Source of the DNA: Akkermansiaceae bacterium
GTDB taxonomy: Bacteria; Verrucomicrobiota; Verrucomicrobiia; Verrucomicrobiales; Akkermansiaceae
DNA length: 64,000 bases
NCBI GenBank assembly: GCA_024233135.1
Contig: JACKPZ010000001.1
Span: forward strand, 240,874-304,873
Direction: 5' to 3'
Shown: positions 27,201-35,417 of the stretch, one piece after another
Layout: the number at the start of each line of letters is the position of its first letter
Numbering within the stretch: position 1 is the first letter of the stretch
The notes under the pieces: model-generated
What the model saw: the letters and a program-made list of their open reading frames with translations, nothing else
What the model was told of the DNA's origin: nothing
Databases searched by the model: none
Made by a program: the position numbers and the translations under genes

Positions 27201-27992
27201 GAAGAGGGCTTGTCCGGACGAGTCGGCATCGAGACTGCGGGCCACCTCCTCATAGGCATCCGCGGCGAGCTGCCAGCGGGAGAACTTCTGATGGAAATAA
27301 CCGAGGCCCAGATGTTGCTGCTTCTGGTTGCTGGGATGGCCGATCGCCGCCTGATAGAACGCGCGCGACCGTTCCATTTCCGCGGGGCCGGCGTCCGGGA
27401 TCCGGGACAAGGCGTAGCCGGCCTTGTAGTGCCAGACGGCGGAGCGGTCGGCGAGTTCGAGAGCTCTTTCGTATTCCGCCGCGGCTTCGCGGTAGCGGTG
27501 CATTTGTTCGAGCGCCTCGCCGAGCCTCGAGTGGAAGCCGGAGTTGTTTCCGTCGATCTCGAGCGCGGCCTTCAAGGCATCGATCTGGAGCCACCATTTG
27601 TTTCCCAGACGGAAGCAGCGGGCCAGCTCGCTGTGCAGGAACGCCGAGTCCGGTTCTCTCTCCAGACGGACGAGGATCTCCTCCTCGCTCAGAAAGGAAG
27701 GTGGAGACTCCGTTTCCAGTTTGTCCTCAAGAATGCGGAGCCTCGTCATCCAGATCTCGTTGCCGGGACGGAGGAAGACCGCTTTCTGGACATACGGAAA
27801 GGCTTCCATCCACTTCTTGTTCATCCAACGGACCATGCCGCGCTTGAACAAACTCGGAGCATGATCGGGAGATTTCTCCAGCGCCGCCGCGAAACACCCG
27901 TCGGCCGCGTCCCAGTGTTTGAGCCGGTAACGCGCAAGACCCTGCCAATACGGAAGGGGGCTGCGGAGTGCGGTCTTGAGGCGGGAGATCAT
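24201..27992 (-). CDS. TPR / CDP-glycerol glycerophosphotransferase / GT4 fusion, capsule polymerase candidate 1
   Basis: 1263 residues in three parts. Residues about 13-460 hold roughly 11 TPR-like repeats (for example AVWHYKAGYALSRI, AEWHYRLGFVRERQGKHQAA). About 500-850 is a TagF-like poly(glycerophosphate) transferase with YLNTWHGTPWK (His 597), VVLYAPTWRG, LLFRGHTLSD (His 726) and LVTDYSSIWFDF, matching catalytic and CDP-glycerol-binding residues of TagF. About 860-1240 is a GT4 glycosyltransferase with FITVGRLSIEKDH, AIVGDGPLR and the EX7E motif NHEGQPMVLLEA. It could build a repeat of glycerol phosphate plus a hexose from CDP-glycerol and a nucleotide sugar on the cytoplasmic face. Last gene of the minus-strand unit that begins at 36568. 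A collinear paralogue lies at 31560-35417. Confidence 0.88.
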   Translation of the reverse strand: MISRLKTALRSPLPYWQGLARYRLKHWDAADGCFAAALEKSPDHAPSLFKRGMVRWMNKKWMEAFPYVQKAVFLRPGNEIWMTRLRILEDKLETESPPSFLSEEEILVRLEREPDSAFLHSELARCFRLGNKWWLQIDALKAALEIDGNNSGFHSRLGEALEQMHRYREAAAEYERALELADRSAVWHYKAGYALSRIPDAGPAEMERSRAFYQAAIGHPSNQKQQHLGLGYFHQKFSRWQLAADAYEEVARSLDADSSGQALFNLACCHDRNYRWDKAEQGYEAAIQRHDCEAEWHYRLGFVRERQGKHQAAASAYRNAAESAPKLVPAWFYRLGQVLAKEGAYEKACEAFHMSREADAGGAGPDLEWLDDPALNETGERGVEQARDRLARETGRDATDPDAWWKLGNCHEALSQWSEAAEAYNQCVMRTPGHDPARYYRLGACLAKLGRHEEACEAYASLRPIRRAHGLNKSTFQGDSAFRKVAIYTEYYETLAIRPGMALYESFHGETMSCNPYALFLDLLADPSRADWIHVWSVNDPSLVPERFKGMRNVIFVVRGSDAYMRHLASAGVLINNVTFHPYFIRKEGQIYLNTWHGTPWKTVGKHIQGEPFVYGNISRNLLQATHILSPNPHTTDILTRAYEIDGLAHGDIIETGYPRIDLTLNATDAEKEAMRKRLGIDGSRKVVLYAPTWRGSHATPELEADEVEREVNRLKEGDCHLLFRGHTLSDSRGLAHHVPDDISTNDLLSIVDILVTDYSSIWFDFLATGRTILFYLKDLEEYTAARGIYFGIDGLPGPVARNLDDLLAELRNHLRGDVSPAPRIETARLEFCPHEDGRATKRVLERIFAPRSRPLESTEPQVLMFGGKLLPNGITSSLANLLDASAGSPPRITMLAESKWLKETEPEDARRMGRLAAAARILPRVGRANFSHEEMWIQQRFRDDGAIPDSEEIRGIYQHAFAREYRRLLGESRFDAAIDFEGYNTFWTALIGCAPGHLVGHKAIYQHNDMMSECCVRFPYLTQVFELYRHFDRIISVSRMTMDLNNASLSARYGIPDSKFDFVENVLIPSRIRDLAAGEPEGDADIFDGIGPVFITVGRLSIEKDHAKLIRAFAKVAKRNETAKLAIVGDGPLRLQLEGQVRSLGLEERIRFLGFRENPFPYIRKSDCFVLSSNHEGQPMVLLEAIILGKPIIATDIVGSRGVIEGRSGELVENSDAGLARGMREFLKGGIAAAEVDMDAYLTKALQAFRAKSCGLGDAAPR

Positions 27993-28017
27993 CGGAAGAA
28001 TGGGGATGAAGCAATGG

Positions 28018-29187
28018 TCACACCCGCCCGGCTGCCTTGCGGAGTTTCCGGACGAAGCGCCGCAGGAAGCCGCGCAGCCCCTTGCGCCGGCGCTCCTGTT
28101 GCTCCCGCTGAACCCTCAGCTCCTCGCGAATCACGCCGCGGCAATGTTCGACGAGGTTGGCAAGCTCCTTCGGATCCGCCGGGTCGCCGGTGGGAACGAG
28201 TTCCGGAGGGATGTGGTATTTCTGCACGGTTCTGACCCGTTTGACAAATTCGTCGATAGTGGCGCGGGGGATGTTCAACAAGTCGGCCTCGGAGGTGATG
28301 CCATGGGCTTCCGTGAGGTTTTCGGAAAGGGAGGCGCCGAGGCGGGATTCCATCCAGCGGATGTCGGCGGCTTCTTTTTCAAGACCGTTGGCAACGATGG
28401 ATGGCGCGGCTGCGAACTTGTCTCCCTTCATTGCGAGCAGGATCTTGATGAGCTGGAGATTCTCGGCGACCACGCCCGGCCCGCTGCCATAGCCGGGACC
28501 GAAGCGACGGTAGACGTAAAGTATCCCGCAGGCCCCGAGGCTCATGCTCTCGTTGGTGCGCTTGATCGTCTCACGCGGCGGCGGCGTGAGCCCGATGGTT
28601 GCGAAGAAGTCGGAAACCGTGCAGCCGTCCGCGAACGAAGACGGATCGAACTTGCGGAGGACGACGTTCTCGCGGCCGAAGTGGGTGTCGAATTTCTCGA
28701 ACTTGCGACGGTAGTTCAGCTTGATGCCGCCGAGTTCGAATTTCGAGCGTCCGCCCTTCACCATTTCCTGAAAGATGGAAACCTTGAAACTGACCGGCGG
28801 CCTTACGTAACCGATGACGCGGATCTCGTCGAAGAAGGGGGCGAGGAACTCCTTGAGGCGGCCGATGCCGTCCTTGTCCACGAGGGGCAGCGCCTCGGCC
28901 GACAGGATGACGGTGCCGGCCTTGGAACGGGTGATCGCGGCGGCGAGCCGTTCCCGGAGGTTTTCCCCCCGTTGTTTCAAGGTCTCGGCGGAGACCCCTT
29001 GTTTGTCGAACCAATGGTAGTGGAACGGGTTGGTGGCGAACATCGCATGGAACGGCGTGTTCATGTGCAACTTGCCGCCAACGCAGACATACTCCCACTC
29101 GTCCGTGGAGCCGATGCGCTTGAGATTCGTCTGCAGGGAGGTGGTCCCCGTCTTGTGCATCCCGATATGTAACCAACAACGCTTCAT
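28018..29187 (-). CDS. Sulfotransferase-like protein, paralogue 1 of the operon
   Basis: 389 residues. The N-terminal PAPS-type P-loop is LHIGMHKTGTTSLQ. The 3'-phosphate-like motif is VIGYVRPPVSFKVSIFQ; Arg, Pro at +2 and Ser at +8 are kept but the usual Arg at +5 is not. The central CGILYVYRRFGPG block and the C-terminal helical Arg/Lys-rich tail are shared with the three paralogues upstream. It ends 25 bp before the polymerase 1 gene and starts 21 bp after the previous paralogue, so it is in the same operon. Predicted to sulfate (or otherwise P-loop-modify) the capsule glycan in the cytoplasm. Confidence 0.75.
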   Translation of the reverse strand: MKRCWLHIGMHKTGTTSLQTNLKRIGSTDEWEYVCVGGKLHMNTPFHAMFATNPFHYHWFDKQGVSAETLKQRGENLRERLAAAITRSKAGTVILSAEALPLVDKDGIGRLKEFLAPFFDEIRVIGYVRPPVSFKVSIFQEMVKGGRSKFELGGIKLNYRRKFEKFDTHFGRENVVLRKFDPSSFADGCTVSDFFATIGLTPPPRETIKRTNESMSLGACGILYVYRRFGPGYGSGPGVVAENLQLIKILLAMKGDKFAAAPSIVANGLEKEAADIRWMESRLGASLSENLTEAHGITSEADLLNIPRATIDEFVKRVRTVQKYHIPPELVPTGDPADPKELANLVEHCRGVIREELRVQREQQERRRKGLRGFLRRFVRKLRKAAGRV

Positions 29188-29208
29188 GATGTCTTGTAGA
29201 GAGGCTCG

Positions 29209-30372
29209 TCAGGGGTGGGATCCTCCGAACGCCCTGCGCAGCCTGCGGATCAGGGACGGCAGCCCGCCCTTCCTGCGGACCTTGGACGGGGTTCCCGTCT
29301 CGCGGGTTCGGACGAGATCGCCGCAGGACTGGAAGTAGGCGGCGGCCTGCTCCGGCGGAATCACGCCCGAGGAGGGATCCGGGGGAGGAGGGGCGGCGAC
29401 TTTCAACACCGCTTCAAATGCCCTGGCGAATTCGCGCAGCGCGCTGGTTTCAATGTGGAGCAGATCCCTCTCACACTCGATTCCGACTCCCGCGGGGGAT
29501 GGTCCGCCGAACGAGGCGCCGAGGCGCTCCTCCATCCAGCGGATGTCATCCCGGTTGGCATCATTCACGGCCGCCACGATCTCCGGGGCCAGCAGGAACT
29601 TGTCTCCCTTCATCGCGGTGAGTGAACGCACGAGCAGCCGGTTTTCCGGATTCACATGCCTGCCCGAGCCGAATCCGGCTCCATATTGGTTGTAGGCATA
29701 GAGGATTCCACAAGCCTGCCTGCACAATCCTTTGTTGACGCGCCGGGAGGAGAGCCCCTCAGGCAGGGTGATGCCGACGCGTTCGCTGAAGTCCGCCAGC
29801 ACGCATTGGTTGGTGAAAGAATTCGGATCGAACTTGATCAGCGTCACACGCTCGAGGCCGAACACCTCGTCGTATTTCTCGAAGCGGAACCGGTAGTCCG
29901 CGGTACAGCTGGAGAATTGGAAGCGCCTCTTGCCGTGTTTCACCTGTTCCTGAAATCTCGAACTCATCAGTCCGCCGGGAGGACGGACGTAGCCGATCAC
30001 GTGGATGTCGTCGACGAGCGGACGAAGGAATTCCGCGAGACGCTCGACACCTTCGCGATCCATTTGATCGAGGGACTCGGCGGAAAGAATGAGATTGTCC
30101 TCGGTGGATTCGCGGATCGCGCGCTCCAGCCTTCCGCGCAACACACGGCCCTTGCGGGCGATATCTTCCGGCGTGGCGCCCGACGACCGGAACTCATGAT
30201 ATTTCCGCGGCTGGCTCGCAAACATGGCGAACATCGCGGCGTTCAGGTGGCGGCGGTTCTTTTCCACCGTGATGTAGTTCCAACCGTCGCCTCGTCCGAT
30301 CTCACCCAGCCTCCGCTGGATGGTGGTGCTGCCCGTCTTGTGCATCCCGATATGGATCCAGCAACGCTTCAT
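29209..30372 (-). CDS. Sulfotransferase-like protein, paralogue 2 of the operon
   Basis: 387 residues. P-loop IHIGMHKTGSTTIQRRLGEI and 3'-motif VIGYVRPPGGLMSSRFQEQ. Its first ~230 residues are nearly identical in pattern to the next gene upstream (NRRHLNAAMFAMFAS, YHEFRSSGAT, RKGRVLRGRLERA, LILSAESLDQMD), showing a recent tandem duplication. The C-terminal ~100 residues diverge more (Pro-rich APPPPDPSSGVIPPEQ). Same operon, 21 bp from each neighbour. Function inferred as PAPS-dependent sulfotransfer; no experimental anchor. Confidence 0.75.
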   Translation of the reverse strand: MKRCWIHIGMHKTGSTTIQRRLGEIGRGDGWNYITVEKNRRHLNAAMFAMFASQPRKYHEFRSSGATPEDIARKGRVLRGRLERAIRESTEDNLILSAESLDQMDREGVERLAEFLRPLVDDIHVIGYVRPPGGLMSSRFQEQVKHGKRRFQFSSCTADYRFRFEKYDEVFGLERVTLIKFDPNSFTNQCVLADFSERVGITLPEGLSSRRVNKGLCRQACGILYAYNQYGAGFGSGRHVNPENRLLVRSLTAMKGDKFLLAPEIVAAVNDANRDDIRWMEERLGASFGGPSPAGVGIECERDLLHIETSALREFARAFEAVLKVAAPPPPDPSSGVIPPEQAAAYFQSCGDLVRTRETGTPSKVRRKGGLPSLIRRLRRAFGGSHP

Positions 30373-30393
30373 GAGATCATCTGGAGTGACTGG

Positions 30394-31563
30394 TCAGGAA
30401 CGGGAGCGTCCGCACATCTGGCGCAACCGGCGGACCAAGGAGTGCAGGAGACCCTGGCTGCGGACTTCGGGAACCGCCTCCACTTCGCGCAAGCTCTCCG
30501 CGGCGAGTTCACCGCAAGACTGGACGCAGGCGGCGACCTGCTCGGGCGGGACGATCAAGGAGTCGGATTCAGGGAGCGGTGGAGCGGCAGCCTCCACCAC
30601 CTCTTCGAAATTCCTGGCGAATTCCTGGAGCTCGGCGGTCTCGATGCGGAGCAGGTCCTCCTCGCAAGCGATTCCCCCTCCCGAGGGCATGGTTTCGTCG
30701 AGCGTGGTGCCGAGGCGGTTCTCCATCCAGCGGATATCATCGCTGGTGGTTTCGTTCACGGCCGCCACAAGTTCGGGAGCGAGTCGGAACTTCTCTCCCT
30801 CCATCGCGGAGAGCGAGCGGACCAGCAGGCGGTTCTCCGGCAGCGCATGCCTGCCTCCGCCGAATCCTTCGCCGAATTTATTGTAGGCATAGAGGATTCC
30901 GCAGGCCTGCCTGCTCAATCTCCGGTTGAGCCGCCGCGCGGGAGGGCTCCCCGGCAGGGAGATGCCCACCCGCTCGGTGAAGTCCGAGAGCACGCACTGG
31001 TTCGTGAACGACTTCGGATCGTATTTGACAAGTTTCACCTGCGAGGGGCCGAACACCTCGTCGTATTTCGCGAAGCGGAACCGGTAGTCCGCCGTGCAAC
31101 TGGACAGGTCGAAGCGCCGCTTGCCGTGTTTCACCTTTTCCTGGAATCTCGAACTCATCAGTCCGCCGGGAGGGCGGACGTATCCGATCACGCGGATGTC
31201 ATCGACGTGCGGACGTAGGAAATCCGCAAGGCGCCCGACGCCCTCGCTGTCCATCTGATCGAGGGACTCGGCGGACAGGATCAGGTTCTCCTCGGTCGAT
31301 TCGCGGACCGCGCGCTCCAGTCTCCCGCGCAGCACGCGGCCCTTGCGGGCGATGTCTTCGGCGGTGGCGCCCGACGACCGGAACTCATGATATCTCCGCG
31401 GCCGGCTTGCGAACATGGCGAACATGGCGGCGTTCAGGTGGCGGCGGTTCTCTTCCAGCGTGATGTAGTTCCAGCCGTCGGCCCGTTCGATCTCGCCCAG
31501 CCTCCGCTGGATGGTGGTGCTTCCTGTCTTGTGCATGCCAATGTGGATCCAGCAGCGCTTCAT
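30394..31563 (-). CDS. Sulfotransferase-like protein, paralogue 3 of the operon
   Basis: 389 residues and the tandem sister of the downstream gene. P-loop IHIGMHKTGSTTIQRR, 3'-motif VIGYVRPPGGLMSSRFQEK and CGILYAYNKFGEGF. The start at 31563 overlaps the stop of polymerase 2 as ATGA, so translation is coupled. Differences from its sister concentrate in the acceptor-side C-terminal half (TMPSGGGIACEEDLLRIE), which may mean different acceptor positions; that is inference. Confidence 0.76.
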   Translation of the reverse strand: MKRCWIHIGMHKTGSTTIQRRLGEIERADGWNYITLEENRRHLNAAMFAMFASRPRRYHEFRSSGATAEDIARKGRVLRGRLERAVRESTEENLILSAESLDQMDSEGVGRLADFLRPHVDDIRVIGYVRPPGGLMSSRFQEKVKHGKRRFDLSSCTADYRFRFAKYDEVFGPSQVKLVKYDPKSFTNQCVLSDFTERVGISLPGSPPARRLNRRLSRQACGILYAYNKFGEGFGGGRHALPENRLLVRSLSAMEGEKFRLAPELVAAVNETTSDDIRWMENRLGTTLDETMPSGGGIACEEDLLRIETAELQEFARNFEEVVEAAAPPLPESDSLIVPPEQVAACVQSCGELAAESLREVEAVPEVRSQGLLHSLVRRLRQMCGRSRS

Positions 31564-34500
31564 GAGGTCAGTGGGAGGGAATCGAGGGTGGACGGGGCGG
31601 CTCGCTCCGGTTCGGAAGCCGCGGCAAACCCGCAGGACTTGCGGTAGAACATGCCGAGGGCGGTTTTCTGATAGACATCGAAATCGACGGGGCGGACGGT
31701 CACCCGGCCATCGAGAAACTCGATCATGCCACGGTGCAGTCCGTCGATGGAGTTTTCGACCAGCAGGCCGGAGCGGTGTTCGACGACGCCGCGGCAGACG
31801 TCGATATCGGCACAGACGATCGGCTTTTCCAACATCATCGCTTCCAGCAGGACCAAGCCCTGGCCCTCATGGTTGGACGAGAAGACAAAGCAGTCGGATC
31901 GCTTCAAGAGCGGGAACGGATTGAGCCGGTAGCCGACGAGGTGAACGATGCCGCGCAAGCCGAGTTCGTCGACCAGCAGGTCCAGCATCACGGCGAGCGG
32001 GCCGTCGCCGACGACGAGCAGGCGGGATTCCGGACGTTCCGCGTGGACGCGGGCGAAGGCTTGGATGAGCTTGCGATGGTCCTTCTCCACCGATAGGCGC
32101 CCGATGGTGATGAAAACCACGGTGCCCGGGGCGAAAAAGAGGACTTCATCGGCGTCCGCGACGGGTTCGGATGCGCGTTCCAACACGGTGGTGATGTCCA
32201 GCGGGTTCTCGACGAAGTCGAAGCGAGCGGCCGGCAGGCCGAAGCGCTCCGTGAGCTGGTCTCGATTGATGTCGCGGGCGTCCCTGCTGACGGAGATGAG
32301 GTGGTCGTACTGCCGGTAGAGGTGGAAAACCCGCTCGAGCTCGGGGTATTTCACGGTCCACTCGCCATACATCTCGTTGTGTTGATAGATGGCCTTGTGG
32401 CGGATGGTCGAGCGAGCGGCGAACCCGAACAGGCAGGCGTAGAACGCGGTGTATCCGGAGTAGTCGATGGCGCCGTCGAAACGCGCGCTGCCGAACATGC
32501 GGTGGATCTCGCGGCGGAAATGGTGGCTCAGCGCTCCAAAGACATAGGAATCGTCCTCGAGGTGATAACTTCGGTTGAAATACCCGAGGATCCGGCGTTC
32601 CTCCAGAGTGGTGCTGGCGGCGCCCGCGCGGGGAAGGACGCGGATCTCCGGCGGCAGGGACTTCAGATATTCGACACTTTCCGGAACCATCGAGATTCCC
32701 CCCATTTCCACGACGAGCACGACGCGGAGTTTTTCGTGGTCGATGTTCCGCAGCAGATTGACCAAGGCGATGGTGATGCCGTTGAGGGCGAAGTGGCCGC
32801 CGAAGATGAGGAGATTGCGCCGGCCGTCCGGGGCAGGGGGACGGAGGGATGACGCGCTGAAGATGAAATCGACCACGCGGCCGCAGGCGCGGCCGTCCTC
32901 CATGGCACAGAACCTGTCGCGCGCCGCCTGATATGCGTCCCGCGGGATGTCGCCGCGGAGGGCGCCGCCGAGGTGGGCGGCGAGGCTCCCGGCATCGGTG
33001 GCGACCGGGCCGGGGAGCTCGCTGATATCGAAATACAAACCGCGGTTGGCGAGGTAGTCGGCATGGTCCGCGAGGTGGAAGACCACGGGCCGACCGGTGG
33101 GCAGGAAATCGAAGAAGACGCTGGAGTAGTCGGTGACCAGGACATCGACGATGGACAGCAACTCATTGGTTGTGATGTCCAGGGGTGGGATTAGCGACTG
33201 GTCCGCGTCCGCCACGAGCGCGGACTCGACGAAGTAGTGGCCCCGGAAAAGCAGGTGGCAATCGGCGTTTCGCAGGATGTCGATGACGTTCCGCGTGGCG
33301 GTGACTTCGTGGAAGGGTGACTCCAACGTGCCGCGCCAGGTCGGGGCGTAGAGAACGACCTTGCGGCCCGGCGGGATGCCGAGGCGGGCGCGCAGGGCGG
33401 CCTTGGCCTCCGCGCCGGCATTGAGCGTCATGTCCACGCGGGGCGAGCCGGTTTCCATGATCGCGCCTTGGAAGATGCCATCCACGTTGAACGCGGTCAT
33501 GAGCCTCTCCGAGGTATGCCGGTTCGGGCTGGCAATGTGACTGGCCTGGAGAAGGTTGCGGGCGACGTTGCCGTGCGTCATGAATTCCCCCGTGGCGTCG
33601 CGGCCGAGGGTTTTCCATGGCGTGCCGTGCCAGGTGTTGAGGTAGATCTGGCCGTCGCGGCGTGCGAAGAAGGATGGAAACGTGACGTTGTTGACGAGCA
33701 CGGACGCGGTGGCGAGGAAGCGCAGGCAGGCGTCCGAATCGCGGGTGACGAAGATGACGTTCTCCAGCCCTTTCAGTCGCTCGGGGATGACGTCCGGAGA
33801 TTCGACCGCCCAGACGTGGGTCCAACCGGCGAAGCGCGGATCCTCAAGGAGGTGGAGGAAGAGCGCGAACGGATTGCAGGACAACATCCTGCCGTGGAAG
33901 CTCTCGTAGAGGATGGTCTCGGAACGGAGGGGCAGGACCTCGCAATATTCGACGTAGGACGCAGTGCGGCGGAATTTCGCGTGGCGTTTGAAGTGGTCTT
34001 CAGCCACGCCGTGGTTGCGTTGCAGGATGCGCATTCCGCGATAGGCCTCGCACGCGTCGCGCTGCCTTCCGAGGGAGGCCAGGGAGCGCCCGAGCCTGAA
34101 CCAGCAGCGGGGGTCGTGATCATTCGAGCGGTCCGCGGCCTGGCCGAAGGCGCGGGCCGCACCCGCGGCATCGCCTTCCGCTTCGAGCATGGTGCCGAGG
34201 GAGAACCAGTCGTCGGCGGAGGTGGCGTCGGTTTTCAACCTCGCGGCGATTTCGGCGGAAGACTTCGCGCGTTTCGAAGAGCCCGGGGATTTCCGTCCCC
34301 GTCCGAGGCCGAGCAGGTTGGAAACCAGGGAGGTCCCGAGATCGTCACGGGCCTCCACGGCGTCGTAGGCAGCGCAGGCGTTTTCAAGTTGGCCCGCCTG
34401 TTCGAGCACGTGTCCGAGGCGGTAGAGCCAGACCGGATGGTCCTTGTAGTCCGGAAAACCGAGGAGCCGCCGGTAGGTGGCCGCGGCGGCCTCGAAGTCG

Positions 34501-35417
34501 CCGGTTTTCTCCTCCAAGGTGCCGAGACGCCGGTGCCACAGCGGATCGCCGTCATGCATGGCGATCGCCGCCCGGTAGAGACGGATGGCTTCCGGCCAGT
34601 CGTAAAGCCGGTCCCGCACGGAGCCGAGGAGGAAATGCAACTCGGCATGGTCGGGATGGCTCTGCAATCGATCGGTGTAGGCGCGGGCGGCGGCCTCCCA
34701 GTATCCGGATGCGGCGTGCAGGGCTCCGATGCCGAAGCGCCGTCCGTCACCGGTGGGATCGTGCGCGATGGCGCGGTCGTAGTAGGTCCGGGCGGCCTCG
34801 GTGTTGCCGGCGGATTCCAGCATGAACCCGGCCCTGTGGTTGGTGACGGAATCTTTGGGATCGAGATCCGAGGCGCGGCGGTAGCAATCGGCGGCTTCCT
34901 CGCGGCAGGTCATCCGTTCATACACTTCGCCGAGGCGAACGAGCAGGGGCGCGTCGTCGGGCCGGAGGGCGAGCGCGTTTGCGAGCGCCTCCTTTTCCAG
35001 CCATGCGCGGCCCTGGATGCGGTAGATGGCGGCGAGTTCGGAGTAAAGTTGCGCCGATCGCTGATCTTCGGAAATCCGTTGCAGGATGTGGCTGGTGCAG
35101 AACTCCAACGCCTTGGCCTGGGTGCCCTTGAGGTGCCGCGCCGCCTGGCAGAACTGGACCATCCAGTCGGTGCGTCCGGGTTCCAACGCGAGCGCCTCGC
35201 TCATGTGGGCGTATGCGAGTTCCCAGCGTTCGCGTTTGAACTCGACCATTCCGCGTTGGAAATGACTCGGGCCATGGCGCGGGTTCGAGCGGACCGCCGC
35301 CGCGAAGCGCCGTTCGGCCCCGGCCCAGCGGCGCTGTTTGTATCTGATCCAGCCGAGCCAGTAGTCCAAGGGTGCCTTCGCGATGAAGGCGGGATGGAAG
35401 AATCCGGCCGCCTTCAT
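31560..35417 (-). CDS. TPR / CDP-glycerol glycerophosphotransferase / GT4 fusion, capsule polymerase candidate 2
   Basis: 1285 residues from ATG 35417, a start fixed by the ATGA overlap with the upstream sulfotransferase-like gene. It aligns collinearly with the 24201-27992 product: HGTP falls at residue 597 in both, showing a whole-gene duplication. TPR array about 15-470. TagF-like domain about 500-855 with YLNTWHGTPWK, VVLYAPTWRG, LLFRGHYFVES and LVTDYSSVFFDF. C-terminal GT4 with FITIGRLSVEKDHRKL, LVVGDGPLAVML and SSNHEGQGLVLLEA (EX7E). A linker rich in Gly/Ser/Lys (GLGRGRKSPGSSKRAKSS, about 370-387) interrupts the TPRs. It probably makes a second glycerophosphate-containing linkage or acts jointly with its paralogue. 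Confidence 0.88.
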   Translation of the reverse strand: MKAAGFFHPAFIAKAPLDYWLGWIRYKQRRWAGAERRFAAAVRSNPRHGPSHFQRGMVEFKRERWELAYAHMSEALALEPGRTDWMVQFCQAARHLKGTQAKALEFCTSHILQRISEDQRSAQLYSELAAIYRIQGRAWLEKEALANALALRPDDAPLLVRLGEVYERMTCREEAADCYRRASDLDPKDSVTNHRAGFMLESAGNTEAARTYYDRAIAHDPTGDGRRFGIGALHAASGYWEAAARAYTDRLQSHPDHAELHFLLGSVRDRLYDWPEAIRLYRAAIAMHDGDPLWHRRLGTLEEKTGDFEAAAATYRRLLGFPDYKDHPVWLYRLGHVLEQAGQLENACAAYDAVEARDDLGTSLVSNLLGLGRGRKSPGSSKRAKSSAEIAARLKTDATSADDWFSLGTMLEAEGDAAGAARAFGQAADRSNDHDPRCWFRLGRSLASLGRQRDACEAYRGMRILQRNHGVAEDHFKRHAKFRRTASYVEYCEVLPLRSETILYESFHGRMLSCNPFALFLHLLEDPRFAGWTHVWAVESPDVIPERLKGLENVIFVTRDSDACLRFLATASVLVNNVTFPSFFARRDGQIYLNTWHGTPWKTLGRDATGEFMTHGNVARNLLQASHIASPNRHTSERLMTAFNVDGIFQGAIMETGSPRVDMTLNAGAEAKAALRARLGIPPGRKVVLYAPTWRGTLESPFHEVTATRNVIDILRNADCHLLFRGHYFVESALVADADQSLIPPLDITTNELLSIVDVLVTDYSSVFFDFLPTGRPVVFHLADHADYLANRGLYFDISELPGPVATDAGSLAAHLGGALRGDIPRDAYQAARDRFCAMEDGRACGRVVDFIFSASSLRPPAPDGRRNLLIFGGHFALNGITIALVNLLRNIDHEKLRVVLVVEMGGISMVPESVEYLKSLPPEIRVLPRAGAASTTLEERRILGYFNRSYHLEDDSYVFGALSHHFRREIHRMFGSARFDGAIDYSGYTAFYACLFGFAARSTIRHKAIYQHNEMYGEWTVKYPELERVFHLYRQYDHLISVSRDARDINRDQLTERFGLPAARFDFVENPLDITTVLERASEPVADADEVLFFAPGTVVFITIGRLSVEKDHRKLIQAFARVHAERPESRLLVVGDGPLAVMLDLLVDELGLRGIVHLVGYRLNPFPLLKRSDCFVFSSNHEGQGLVLLEAMMLEKPIVCADIDVCRGVVEHRSGLLVENSIDGLHRGMIEFLDGRVTVRPVDFDVYQKTALGMFYRKSCGFAAASEPERAAPSTLDSLPLTS

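Noticed and set aside
24465..28235. Long plus-strand open frames opposite the polymerase 1 gene
   Set aside because: Antisense to a gene with clear TPR, TagF and GT4 motifs; the translated sequence is rich in Arg, Gly and His without any family signature.
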